Assembly (NCBI GenBank): GCA_050084515.1
Contig: CM114272.1
Coordinates: forward strand, 60,574,001 to 60,638,000
Source: Blasia pusilla
Lineage: Eukaryota; Marchantiophyta; Marchantiopsida; Blasiales
Reading direction: 5' to 3'
Length of the DNA: 64,000 nt
This document shows, piece after piece, positions 1-12,500 of the stretch. Made by a program: the position numbers and the translations under genes. Position 1 is the stretch's first letter. Each line of letters starts with the position of its first letter. The notes below the pieces were generated by a model, which saw only the letters and a list, made by a program, of their open reading frames with translations, did no database searches and was not told where the DNA came from.

Positions 1-1190
1 GCTCCAATTTTCTTGAAACAAACTTCTACGTGACGATCACATAATACTGCTACTGAAATCAAATTTCGCTTCAACTGTGGTACGTACAGTACATCAGTTA
101 ACTTCTTTTGATCTCCTTTTTGTGAGACTAAAGAAATTGTGCCTTTCCCTTCTACAAGACACTTTGCATTATTCCCAACAATAACAACGATGGGCTCTTG
201 TAGAGGTTGTAAGGAGCTATACCAATCATTATGAGTGGTCATATGCCTAGATGCTCCACTATCGAGCACCCATGCATCTTCACTCTTTGACTTAGTGGAA
301 TGTTCTGCCTGTGCGCAAAACTCTTCGATTGATACCCAAGCATCTACAGAATTTCCAGACTCCTTCTTATGTCTTAAACAACTGTTCTTCTCATCCTGAT
401 TCCTCTTTCTACAATCTTTGATAAGATGACCTAGCTTACTGCAATAAAAGCATTTGAAGGCTTTCCTTGGAAATTTTTTCTTGACATTTGAACTGTAATC
501 CTAATTTCTACCTCTCTGTACATTGGCAGTAAATGCTGCATCACTTCCCTCTCTTGCTTTGAAGCGCATTTCCTCTTCTACCAATATTTCACTAAATTAT
601 TCAAAAGTAAGCGGCGTGGGTCTTACTTGAGTATTCAATGTAGTGACCAAACTGCCATACCTTGGAGGCAAAATCCTTATGCACCGACGTGCCAAATCTT
701 CGCTAGACTTTGAAATTCCTATGGACGCCATCTGATCTTGAAGATTCTTGATCCTTGTCAAAAATTGCTCCGCGCTTTCTCCTTCTGAAAATTTCTCGGA
801 CGTAAGCTGATTCTCCACATTCTGAATCCGAGTCTCATTCCTCGTTGTATACTGATTCTTCAGAATGTTCCACGCCTTAGCAACAGTGGATGTATGTTGA
901 ATGAGAGTCATATCTAAATCAGTTGCATTCGTGACCATCGCATATAAAGCATCAGCGTTTCTACGTTTCCATGCCAGCAATACAACATGATCGATATCCC
1001 AAAATGAACATGAACATGGAGAACTCAAAGTAGATTGTGAAATCGAATCAACCCTTGTGGCCGTCTCCCAGATCTCAAATGATTCGAGGACAATTCTCAT
1101 TTTGAACTTCCATAATGTATAGTTAGACCCATCTAACTTCCCTTCACCCAGCGGAGGAGGGCGAGCACGAACTGACGAAGAAGTAGCCAT
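1..1190 (-). pseudogene. Ty1/copia gag-protease region, decayed and cut by the window edge
   Basis: This is the 5' coding part of a copia polyprotein on the minus strand. The ATG at 1190 opens a 197-residue gag block with the UBN2/DUF4219 look of plant copia gags (DGSNYTLWKFKMR near the N-terminus, then SAEQFLTRIKNLQDQM). The frame then meets a TAA at 597-599 and a TAG at 501-503 but otherwise continues in the same phase. Beyond the stops a CX2CX4HX4C zinc knuckle (CFYCSKLGHLIKDC) lies at 411-452, and the aspartic protease motif DSGASRHM lies at about 240-263. Integrase and reverse transcriptase would lie before position 1 and are not visible. The two in-frame stops mean the copy cannot make a full polyprotein. 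It lies directly downstream of a primer-binding site and LTR in the same orientation. Confidence 0.9.
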
Positions 1191-1250
1191 CTCTCAAGAT
1201 TTTGTGCAAACACACTCGACCACCAGATACAAAAAACTGGAATACCTACT

Positions 1251-1262
1251 AGTTTGATACCA
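1251..1262 (-). other. Copia primer-binding site (initiator-Met tRNA type)
   Basis: On the minus strand the bases read TGGTATCAAACT directly after an LTR end in CACA. The first eight bases match the usual plant copia primer site complementary to the 3' end of initiator-Met tRNA (TGGTATCAGAGC). It sits about 60 bp upstream of the gag ATG, as expected. Confidence 0.75.
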
Positions 1263-1663
1263 TGTGAAAAAGCAGAAAGTGACGAAATCACTGAAATCTT
1301 TACAAAACTTAGAGATACAAAGTGGCCTAGTCCATCCGTGCGCTCACAAAAGAGCTTCGATGGAACCTGCACATGGAGATAACTCGACATACGAGAATGC
1401 GCTACCACTGCGGCTCCCGACTATTTCACTACTCGGGAAACTAGGGTTTTAATCTATTTTTTTCATTTCTATTAGTAGAAAATTTTTAGATAATCCTAGT
1501 AACGCTATTCCTAGTAACGCTACTCTAAAACCACCTACGTCATATTACTATGACTCTTTAAGTCGGAACCATCAATCTAAACTTTTTCTCATACAAGGGG
1601 ACCGATCAAATTAATGATGCTTAGAGAAGTGGATGTTGAGAATCTATCTATATATATATGACA
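1263..1663 (-). repeat. 5' LTR of the copia element
   Basis: The LTR's inner end (minus strand ...TTTTCACA) abuts the primer-binding site at 1262/1263. The outer end is approximate; a TG start at about 1663 is suggested by alignment to the copia LTR at 34579. The two share the stretch around GGTTCCGACTTA and CATAGTAATAT and a segment resembling ATTAATTTGAT. No second LTR is in the window, so the target duplication cannot be checked. Confidence 0.65.
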
Positions 1664-1730
1664 CGGAAGAAAGAAAAACAAGATGGAATAACCCATTGGG
1701 AGCATAAGAAGGGGAGACTCAAAAGGATAG

Positions 1731-3165
1731 ATGAATATTTCTCTTGCTTCAATCCAAGCTTTAGAATTGAGGAACATTTCTTTTGCTTCAACCCAAGCTT
1801 CACCATTGAGGAACATTTCCCTAGCTTCAAACTAAGCTTCAACATTAAGGAGAACTTTTCTTGCTTCAATCCAATCTTGAGAATTGAAGGGCACACTTCT
1901 CTCGCTTCAAACCAAGCTTCAGAATTGAGGAACCCTTCTCTTTGTAATCGAAGCCTTGAGCATTAAGGAACACCTCCCTGGCTTTAAACCAAGCTTCAGC
2001 ATTAAGGACCACTTCCCTAACTTCAAACCAAGTTCACAATTGAGGAACACTTCTCTTGCTGGACATGAAAGTTGAGAATCAGGAATAAGGAATCGACAAA
2101 CAGTTCCCTTGATTCAAACCAATCTTCAGAACCGAGGAACAATTCTCTTGATTCAATGCAAGCTTCAGAACTCAGGAACACTTCCCTTGCCTCAAACCAA
2201 TCTTCAAAATCAAAGAACACTTCTCTTGATCCAAACCATTCTTCAGAACTAGGGAACACTTCTCTTGATTCAAAGCACTCTTCAGAACTGAGGAACAATT
2301 CTCTTGATTCAAAGCACTCTTCAGAACTCAGGAACACTTCTCTTGATTCGAAGCACTCTTTAGAACTAAGGAACACTTCTCTTGATTCAAAGCACTCTTC
2401 AGAACTCAGGAACACTTCTCTTGATTCAAAGCACTCTTCAGAACCGAGGAACACTTCTCTTGATTCGAAGCACTATTCAGAACTAGGGAACACTTCTCTT
2501 GATTCAAAGCACTCTTCAGAACCGAGGAACCATTCTCTTGATTCAAAGCACTCTTCAGAACTCAGGAACACTTTTCTTGATTCAAAGCACTCTTCAGAAC
2601 TCAGGAACACTTTTCTTGATTCGAAGCACTCTTCAGAACTCAGGAACACTTTTCTTGATTCGAAGCACTCTTCAGAACTAAGGAACACTTCTCTTGATTC
2701 AAAGCACTCTTCAGAACTCAGGAAAACTTCTCTTGATTCAAAGCACTCTTCAGAACCGAGGAACACTTCTCTTGATTCGAAGCACTATTCAGAACTAGGG
2801 AACACTTCTCTTGATTCAAAGCACTCTTCAGAACTGAGGAACAATTCTCTTGATTCAAAGCACTCTTCAGAACTGAGGAACAGTTCTCTTGATTCGAAAC
2901 ACTCTTCAGAACTCAGGAACACTTCTCTTGATTCCAAGCACTCTTCAGAACTGAAGAACACTTCTCTTGATTCAAAGCACTCTTCAGAACTCCGGAACAG
3001 TTCTCTTGATTCGAAACACTCTTCAGAACTGATGAACACTTCTCTTGATTCGAAGCAATCTTCAGAATCGAGGAACACTTCACTTGATTCAAAGCAAGCT
3101 TCAGAACTGAGGAACAGCTCCCTTGATTCAAAGCGATCTTCAGAACTGAGGACCTCTTCTGTCGC
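1731..3165 (+). repeat. 39-bp minisatellite, about 36 copies, open as a 13-residue repeat
   Basis: The core (2105-3157) is 27 consecutive 39-bp units with almost no length change. About nine more diverged 38-40-bp units precede it (1731-2062), separated by a short irregular stretch. Read on the plus strand from an ATG at 2072 the core encodes 27 copies of a 13-residue unit with consensus SLDSKHSSELRNT, and the frame closes at 3181. The minus strand is also open over long parts because the unit length is a multiple of three, so openness alone does not prove coding. I recognise no domain. The array ends about 250 bp before the GA-rich leader of the acetyltransferase gene, so it could be upstream flank, part of a long 5' leader, or a separate low-complexity gene. 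Confidence 0.9.
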
Positions 3166-3416
3166 TCCAGACGAAGCCTGAGAACCAGGAAGTCGGAGGA
3201 ATCGAGAACCAGTTCTGTGGATCGCTTAGACTACGCTTCAATAGCTCCAGGATCGATGGAGGAACAGTTGTCTCCGCTCGGGCGATGCTCGAGAAGCGGA
3301 AGGTGATGATCCTTTTCTCTCAAGCCCTGGACAAAGCTTCGGAGCGACGAATTTGCCACCGAATTGGCAGCTGCTGGCGTTGAACTGGTTCGACGGGGAC
3401 GGGACGGCAGGCGAGA

Positions 3417-3484
3417 AAAGAGAGAGAGAGAGAGAGAGAGCAGACAGAGAGCAGAAGAGAAGATAGAGAATAAGAGAAGATAAG

Positions 3485-3520
<36 letters not shown>

Positions 3521-3578
3521 AGACAGAGGGCAGACAGAGAATAGAAGAGAAGATAAGAGGAGCGCACGCGAGAGAGAG
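3417..3578 (+). promoter_or_regulatory. GA-rich leader upstream of the HGSNAT-like start
   Basis: Two (GA)n runs (about 3419-3440 and 3490-3519) and intervening purine-rich sequence lead straight into the start codon at 3579 (GAGAGATGG). GA/CT tracts are common in plant promoters and 5' leaders and can bind BBR/BPC-type GAGA factors. No TATA box was identified with confidence. Confidence 0.5.
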
Positions 3579-6500
3579 ATGGAGCAGCGGAATGGGTGGG
3601 ATGGAGAGGCGGAGCGTCGCTTGGAAGAAGCGGTTCTGAGTGACTGTCAGCTGTCGGAGCGCGAGGAGAGGCGAGCTGTTCTGGAACCTCTGCTCGCCGC
3701 GAAGGATCATGACAACAAGATTCCGCGAAGTGTAGAACGTCAGCGATTGGCATCTCTGGATATCTTCAGAGGTCTGGCTATTGCGGTAAGTGCTCCATGA
3801 CTCGAATCAAAGCCCCATTTCTCCCGTCACTCTCATGGAGTCTCTCTCCTCTCATGGAGTCTCGTCCAGCGGGTAATCCACCCTCTCTGGGACATATGCA
3901 CATCCACCTCTCACCCTTCCCTTCTCTGTGCGGTAACCGAGGATTGAGCACTGCAAATCACTTCCTGCTTGGTTTCCTGGATCGCAAGCAACGACTGAAT
4001 GGAGAAGCTTGAGAACGAGAGGAGTCACTGGGGAGGGGAGAGAATTCGAAGGGTTGAATCCGAATCATTCATTCTATCAGTTGGGACATTTGTATATACA
4101 TATTACCTCTCACCCTTCTCTGGGCCTTAGCTGAGGATTGAGCACTGCAAATGAGTGCCTGCTTAGTTTCCTGGATCGCAAGCAACCACTGAATGGAGAA
4201 GCTTGAGTATGAGGGGCGGCAGTGGGGAGGGGAGAGAATTCGAAGTGATGAATCCGAGTCGTTTATTTTATTAGGGGAAGACAGATGGGCAAAGCTCCGA
4301 TCGTGGACAGCAGAATACGGATCAGAGGAAAAGTAAATCCCGAAAAGAAGGGGACAAGACTTATCGGTAATGGGTTAACATGGCTGTCCGAATGCAATGC
4401 TCCTCTCTCTCTGCAGCTGATGATACTCGTGGACGAAGGGGGAGGAGAGTGGCCAGTTATTAATCACTCACCATGGAATGGAGTGACACTGGCGGATTTT
4501 GTGATGCCCTTCTTCCTCTTCATTGTGGGTGTGTCAACATCTCTTGCATACAAGGTATGTCGTGGCCATATGCTCAAGATGAGAAGTCCATAGGAAGCTC
4601 TAGGGCTGCATCTAAAGCTTGGCTTTTTTCAAACTCTTCTTCTTGAATTGTCGAGCAGTTCTTGTTAGCTTTGGTTACTCTGATGGGATGGTCAACTAAT
4701 TACGGTCCTGATTCGCAAGTGGATCGTCAGTTATGGCAGGCTTGTACTGCTCGTACCCTGTCCTCAATTCCCCACAGCACAACAATCCGTGTCGTGTGAA
4801 GGAGTATGGCTTTCTGATCAGTTTGGAATGCTGGCGATTTGAAGCGTTTGTGAGGTTTTCTTGTGGTTTTCAGAGAATACCAAGTAAAACAGTGGCAACT
4901 TCCAAGACAATCTCACGAGCAGTGAAGCTTTTCTTGTTGGGGATTTTTCTCCAAGGTAAGATAGATCCACTCACTGGATGCGAGACCATGTAAGCTGTTC
5001 AAGACATGGGGCCAAACCGTAAATGATTATTCTGTGGTGATCTGAACAGGTGGTTATTTCCATGCCCTTAATGACCTCGGCTATGGAGTGGACATTGCTC
5101 GTATCCGATGGTGTGGAATCCTGCAGGTCTTGCACCTCTCAACCTGTCCAACAGAAATGCTTTTTGGAGAAGCTTCTTTTACTATCTGGACCTTGTTATT
5201 TCCCTGTCTCTCTTGATGTACGACCAATGTCTTCTGTATAATGTAAGTTTAGAGCATTGCTTCGAACCTCTACTTATGGCTGGTTCAAGTCATCATCAGA
5301 ATTGGGTCAGATAGTTGAAAACATGAGCTGAAGAAGAAGAAGAAGAAGAAGAAGAATGTGTTTAGCGAATTCTGAGACATTGTACAGGTGCTTGTCACAA
5401 GTTTGGATGCTCACTTCCTTTCAGCTGTCTTTGTGGAATGCGTCCGTGTATCATGACCAGGGTGAATAACACCAACTCTGGAAAATACAAGGGTTTCTAA
5501 GATTGTCACAAACATCATTTTTTTAAGACTGCTCTCATGAGAGCGATGTCAAATCTGGCGAAAGGCATTTCGCCTTCATGGTGTATTTTGAAGATGAAGG
5601 TCAATGATGAATACAAAGGTTTTTCTCTTGGCAGAGAATAGCGCTAGGGTATCTCATAGTGGCGCTCTGCGAGATCTGGAACCCACGAAGATCTTCACTT
5701 TCTCTTCCTGATGGATCATTGGCCATCCTGAACAAGTATTTCTGGCATTGGTAAGAGTCAATGTAATTTGGTTTTAAATCAATTAGATTCCCTGTCCAAG
5801 TTAGGGTATTGCTTGCCTATGGTCAGACAGTGTCTCTTCTTCCCTCTGGTTCTCCCACTTCTGTAAGTCGTTGATAGAATCTGACCTCCTACAGAGGTAG
5901 GAGGTCAGAATCTAAAAACGAGGGTAGTGGAGGCTGCCCTCAACAATTTTATGTTTTGCCTTCGCAGGGTTGTTGCTGGGCTGCTGTCTATTTTCTATCT
6001 TGTTTTACTCTATGGCTTGTACGTACCTGACTGGGAATTCACGCCATCTTTGCCTCAACCAGCCCCGGTTCTGAAGGTTTGGAGGCTGACTCATCATCAT
6101 ACTTGTGTCTTGCATTGTCTTTCTAGAAATGAACCAACTAGTATGGACAGCATTTTCTCGTCTTTTTGATTGCAAGGTTACTCAACAACCTCACCTCTGC
6201 CCAAAGTATCCCCAATAGGATGATCAACTCTAGTCTCTTGCCTGTCTGGTCTGTCCTAGTCTACTCTGAACGGTGTTACAAACACATTGCTTCACGTAGC
6301 ATTTGAAAGCACAGTCGAGTAGAAAAAGTAAAAAAATAATTGGAATTTCAATATTCTCCTCATTCTGAACGCGTTTCCTCCTTTGCAACTATCAGGTCAA
6401 GTGTGGAGTGAGGGGAGATACAAGTCCCGCCTGCAATGCTGTTGGATTTGTGGATCGCTATCTGCTTGGCCTTAACCATCTGTATGCAAAACCAATGTAC

Positions 6501-9500
6501 AGACGCACCAAGGTAATTTCTACTCGTCGCTTCCACTTGAGACCCATGTTATATGACCCTTCTTTTGTTTCAAGGGAAGAAATTCAGATATCAAGCTCAC
6601 TTACTGATCAGACTCGATCACTTTTGTGGTTGTCAAAATCCTGCCGTTGGACTGAGCTCTGTTTGAGTGGGATTATTTTAACCCATGTACAGTTTGTTCA
6701 AATGTTCAGCTGATTCTTTTTTCTGGGTGTATCACAGGATTGCAGTGTCAATTCCCCAGATTACGGCCCTCCACCTGCTGGAGCTCCCAATTGGTGCCAA
6801 GCACCATTTGACCCAGAGGGTTTGCTGAGGTGATTCTGTTAGGATTTCACATAAAATTGTATGTTGTTTTCTTCCAGTTTTTTAACTATGGTTAATTCTG
6901 CAAACTATGATTGGAAGTTTATCATAATTACAAGTCTCACTTAGTTTATTAGTTACCTCTTTAACTACTCTTATGAGTTTTGGTTATGTTTAATTGTGCA
7001 CGGTTGAAATTTGTTAATATCTAGTTTAGTCATGCCAAAGTAGTTAGTCAGATACTAATTTAGTTGTATACTAATTTAGTTAGCTAGAGATAACTTAGTG
7101 TTGCTCTATCTTTCTAGGTTAACCTTGAATTAGGTCAATTCTCGAGTTAGGGCTAGCCACCATCTGTAATTTAGGGTATGGATCTGTTCAAGAAGATCTA
7201 AGGGCCAGAAGTGTTCACCCTCATGTATATAATGTCTCTGTTTAGAGAGCAGAAGCTAATTCTACAGCATGCACAGTTTTGGTGAGGACTCCTAAGGCTC
7301 TTGGTCTTGTTGCATAGTGAACAGAGAGTAGGAAGAGAAGATTGAGACTAATTGTTGTGCTTGCTAAAGCCTCATAGGTGTTGAAATTGCAACTGTAAGA
7401 TCAGGAGCAAAAAAATTTGTTTTTTACTATGTCTATAGGTAAAATTCTATTTTTAGGTTTATTACCTATAGGTTTTCGCAATAGCTTTTTTAGTCTTAGT
7501 TAAAAACCTTTAGGGTTTCATAATAGCCTCCTTTAGCCTTAGTTAAAGACTTTTAGGGTTTAAGATAGCCAGGGGCTATCCTATAAGAGCAAGAGGCTTA
7601 TCAGAGCACTCTTATTCTCTTCTCTACTATTCCCAGTTCTTGGACGTGCGAACTTCAGTATTGTTGCCCCTCAGCTTGGGTGGCTGACCTATTGTAATAG
7701 AAGGAGTTGATGTTTTGGAGGACCTGCTTTGTTGGAGGAGATAGTGTCTTTGCTTGAAAAGGCATCAATAGTGTAGAGAGTCTCTTCTTCCTATAGGGAG
7801 GAAGTTTATGAGTAGTAGATCAATCAGATCTCTCTCATGTTTTTGTAATCTGAAATTTCCTTTCCTATTTGACGTCTGTGAAGCTATTCCATGTATCATG
7901 TCTCAGTAACTTCTTGGAGCTTGGAGAAACAAATTAGCTCTGTAATCAAAGTCAGTATTTGTTTACTCCTATTTTTCTTTTAATAGGAAGGCAGATTGTT
8001 TTGTCTAGTATGCTGATGGAAATTGTTTTTTGCTCAATGAGGTGAGCCATGTCTGATCTCTGAGTTGGTGACGTGGGAGGTTCTGTAGTGTGAGTGCAAG
8101 GTGTGACTGTGTAGAATCCTTCTTAGTACCTCTTAAATAATAAGAAGAGTCACATCATGGTAGGGCTCTGATTTGGCAATAGAGATAGAAATTGATTTGC
8201 TGATTGTGTACAAGCTGAAATTATGGATGGTCTAGCTAATGCTAGCTCTGACTTTGACTTTGTACAAGGAGATACTTCTGCTGGTCAATCATTTTCTCAC
8301 ATGGTGTGCTGGCCTACCCCTGCTGTGTTGGCCTGTTGTGTTGGCCTGTTGTGCTGTCCTGCTCATAATGTGCCGGCCTGCTCCTGTTGTGTTGGCCCTT
8401 CCACCTTGCCTTACCATCCAGTGGTCCCTTCTGCTGGTCTCTTGTAGGAAACTATTTAACTCCACCTCTCTTCCCTTCTTCTTTGATTCACTTCTACTCC
8501 TGCCCTCTAAGGCTGTGGGTTTTGAGATTAGCTCCTATTTTAGAATCAGAGTTTCTCTACAACCTAGCTATTACAAGCACACTTAGTGCAATAGCAACCA
8601 CTCAGGTTAGATTGTAGAGGAAAGAGCTAGATAACCTGCATCACCAGATCACCTTGCATTCTCAAGCACACTTAGTGCAATAGCAACCACTCAGGTTAGT
8701 ACTATTATACACCTTGTATCACAAAACTCATGAACTCAAGTCAGCAGACCTGTCGTCTGTAAGCACCAAAGACACTCTTGAACTCTCGAGGTCGAAGCAC
8801 AATCCACTCAGGTAAGCAAAGCACACTCAGTCTTTGCTCGAGAGAGTTGTGTCCAAAAAGGTGTAAGAGAATGTGAATTCGCAGGGCACCCTCAGAGGGT
8901 TATATACAGCCAAGAGAACGAGTTTCTAGGTTTTAGGGTTTTAGGGTTAGGGCCTGCCTCCCATAGTAATTCTTATAATTATTGAGGTAAATCTATAGTA
9001 ACAAGAAATTACTATTTACTGCGGTAAAACACTAAGTTACTATAGTAATTCTATCAGTTACTTTTCACTATAGTAAACCCCAAGTTACTATGTTTTACAA
9101 CATCCTACATACTTGAACCTCTGCTGGTGCCTTGATCAACTAGGAAGGAATGTGCATTGGTGTGGAGAATGCTCCAAGAACCAATCTAGCACAAACTCCT
9201 GCATCTGGTTTCAACCACCTCTCTTCAGGAATTGTGTATTCTAATAAGATGTTGCTTTTCAAGCACCCAGTTCTCAATAGAAGTTGTAGATCAGTTCCAA
9301 ATGCAATCCATTTTAGATTTGCTCTTTTCAGGTTTGTAAGTGATTACTCTCATGTACATGGTTCAGTGGAAGATCCTGTCGGGATCTACTATCTTTCTAT
9401 CTTTTATAAAGTTTTAAAAGTAGATCTGAGAGGAAGTAGAATTCTGATTTCAACAGATTCACGTTTTATGTGACCTCGTCATGATAAGCACGAAATAACT

Positions 9501-12500
9501 CAAGCCCCCATAAAGTAGTGCATGAACAACCCGTCTTGAGTTCTAGTTACCTATCAAAGGTTGCGTTTGGGAAGGAGAAAGTTATATCTGGCTTCCCCAA
9601 CTCCTGTGAAGTTCTAAGTTGATGTTATTTAGGTTTTTTAGAATAGCAGAGTTTCTCTACAACCTAGCTATTACAAGCACACTTAGTGCAATAGCAACCA
9701 CTCGGGTTAGCAGCAGTAGACATCTCAATAGCAACCACTCAGGTTAGTACTACTAAACACCTTGCATCACAAGACTCACTTAACCCCTCAGGTCAGCAGA
9801 CCTCTCAGTCTGTAAGCAGCAGCACATTGAACTACTGAGGTCAGAAGCACAATCCACTCAGGTAAGCAAAGCACACTCAGTGCTGCTCAGAGAGTTGTGT
9901 CCAAAAAGGTGTAAGATATTGTGAATTCGCAGGGCACCCTCAGAGGGTTATATACAGCCAAGAGAACGAGTTTCTAGGTTTTAGGGTTTTAGGGTTAGGG
10001 CCTGCCTCCCATAGTAATTCTTATAATTATTGAGGTAAATCTATAGTAACAAGAAATTACTATTTACTGCGGTAAAACACTAAGTTACTATAGTAATTCT
10101 ATCAGTTACTTTTCACTATAGTAAACTCCAAGTTACTTTGTTTTACAACAAGGTTTAAAGTCCCAACTAGCCGATTACGGTTTGGTTTTGTCACCTGCTT
10201 GTTCTCTTCCTGACTACGTTCTGTTGAATGATTGTTGCAGCTCCGTGTCGGCTGTGGGAAGCTGCTTCATAGGCTTGCATTATGGGCATGTTCTAGTCCA
10301 CTTGACGGTGCGGATGCATCTTTTCTCATTGAATGATATTTTGCTAGAAGTTAGCAAGTCAAATCTTCACGGTTAGCTGGTTTTTCAGAAGATGTCAGAT
10401 CAAAGCAGATGTTATCAGGTTTGGATCATCATCTGCCATTGGTGAATAGCATAGGCACGTATGTAATTTCTTAGATATCTACACAAAAAAATGCCACCAA
10501 AGGAACACATTTCAATACATCTCATAGTACTATCGATCTAACTACTGACGCATATGATGTTTCCTGAACATGTTTTGTGCAGAGTCATAGATCTAGAGTT
10601 ATCCATTGGACTCTTCCCTCTCTTGGGTTGATGGGGGTTGGGACAGCACTACACTATTTAGGTTCATCTTGCAACTCTCATTGCGTGTATTTATTTCTTC
10701 CTTGCATATGATTACAGTTGCAGTGTACAGGACTCTCCCACTTACCGTGGGAATCTTACTTGATAAACTCTCTCCAGGCATGATCAAGAAGTGAAACCAG
10801 CGTAACATTAAGTAATGAGATGCCATGTCTTGATGGTGTTTAGTTTCGTCAATAATAGCGAAGCGGGGGCTCCTCATAATAGTGACCTTCAGTAAATGTG
10901 AATCAAGTTATATCCATGTTCCGTTTTGACAGTCTCTTAGCTTCCAGTGAAGTTTCCTTCTCCAAGCGAAAGGAGCGTGCACAAACAGCTGAAGGCCTGA
11001 ATTTTAAGTGGTGTTTTGTAATATCTCATGCAGGAATGCCTTTGAACAAGCCACTGTACAGCTTGAGTTATGTCTGCTTGACAGCAGGTGCAGCTGGAAT
11101 GATATTAGTGGCCTTGTACATAATTGTAAGTTTTTCTTCGCTTTCTTACTTCACCTTTGATGCTGCCAGTCTCACTTTTTCCGTGGCGGACATTGTCCTC
11201 AGTATGTTCCAGTCTTAACCTTGCAGCCATAGACGGTTCTAGTGGCTCGGTGGAAATGGAGGAAGTAGTGAAGAACCCATCTGATTAGGAAGGAGAGTCT
11301 CTCATATGGTGTGACTGCCCACAATATCGGGTGTTTGTGTGGAGCTTCCAGTGTTGAAATCAGAATTCTACTTCCTCTCAGATCTACTTTAAAAACTTTT
11401 AAAAAGTAGAAAGATAGTAGATCCTGACAGGATCTTCCACTGAACCATGTACATGAGGATAATCACTTACAAACCTGAAAAGAGCAAATCTGAAATGGAT
11501 TGCATGTAGAACTGATCTACAACTTCTATTGAGAACTGGGTGCTGGAAAAGCAACACCTTATTAGAATACACAAGTCCTGAAGAGAGGTGGTTGAAACCA
11601 AGATGCAGGAGTTTGTGCCAGATTGGTTCTTGGAGCATTCTCCACACCAATGCACATTCCTTCTTAGTTGATCAAGGCACCAGCAGAGGTTCAGGTATGT
11701 AGGAGCTAATCTCAAAACCCACAGCCTTAGAGGGCAGGAGTAGAAGTGAATCAAAGAAGAAGGGAAGAGAGGGGGAGTTAAATAGTTTCCTACAAGAGAC
11801 CAGCAGAAGGGACCACTGCATGGTAAGGCAAGGTGGAAGGGCCAGCACAACAGGAGCAGGCCAGCACACCAGGAATAGGCCAGCACATTATGAGCAGGAC
11901 AGCACAACAGGCCAGCACACCAGGAATAGGCCAGCACATTATGAGCAGGACAGCACAACAGGCCAGCACAGCAGGGGTAGGCCAGCACACCATGTGCACA
12001 ATTAAACATAACCAAAACTCACAAGAATAGTTAAAGAGGTAAGTAGTAAACTAACTGAGACTTGTAACTATGATAAACTTCCAACCATAGTTTGCAGAAC
12101 TAACCATAGTTAAAAAACTAGAAGAAAACAGCAGACAATTTTATGTGAAATCCTAACATCCAGGTGTCCACCTAAAACACTCTTCACAACATTTTCTACT
12201 TAACAGAAGCACAGCAGCTCTTTGGGGGTGTACTACCACCAGTGCAACAACTTTAAGCACTGAATCTAGACTAATGAGCATGATGAACCATTCTGGTGGT
12301 ATCACTCTATGACCTTAGTGATTCCAGTGTAGATTTGTTGCCGTGCGTTTTGTGGTTGAACGCTCAGAGTACGTTTTTGCAGGCTGATATCTATGGTGTA
12401 AGGTGGACAACCCTCCTACTGGAATGGATGGGCAAGAATTCGCTACTCATCTTCGTCCTAGCTGCTTGTGGAGTTCTTCCTGCAGCTATCCAGGGTTTTT

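Noticed and set aside
2105-3157. CRISPR-like array of regular repeats
   Set aside because: The units are contiguous with no unique spacers, and the organism is a plant; it is a minisatellite.
3231-3753. Minus-strand frames of 159 and 171 codons
   Set aside because: They run antisense through the GA/CT microsatellite and the first HGSNAT exon and are Ser/Leu-rich artefacts.
8223-9473. Short open frames inside intron 8
   Set aside because: They lie within repeat insertions, have no domains, and are mirrored in the inverted sibling copy at 11352-12158.
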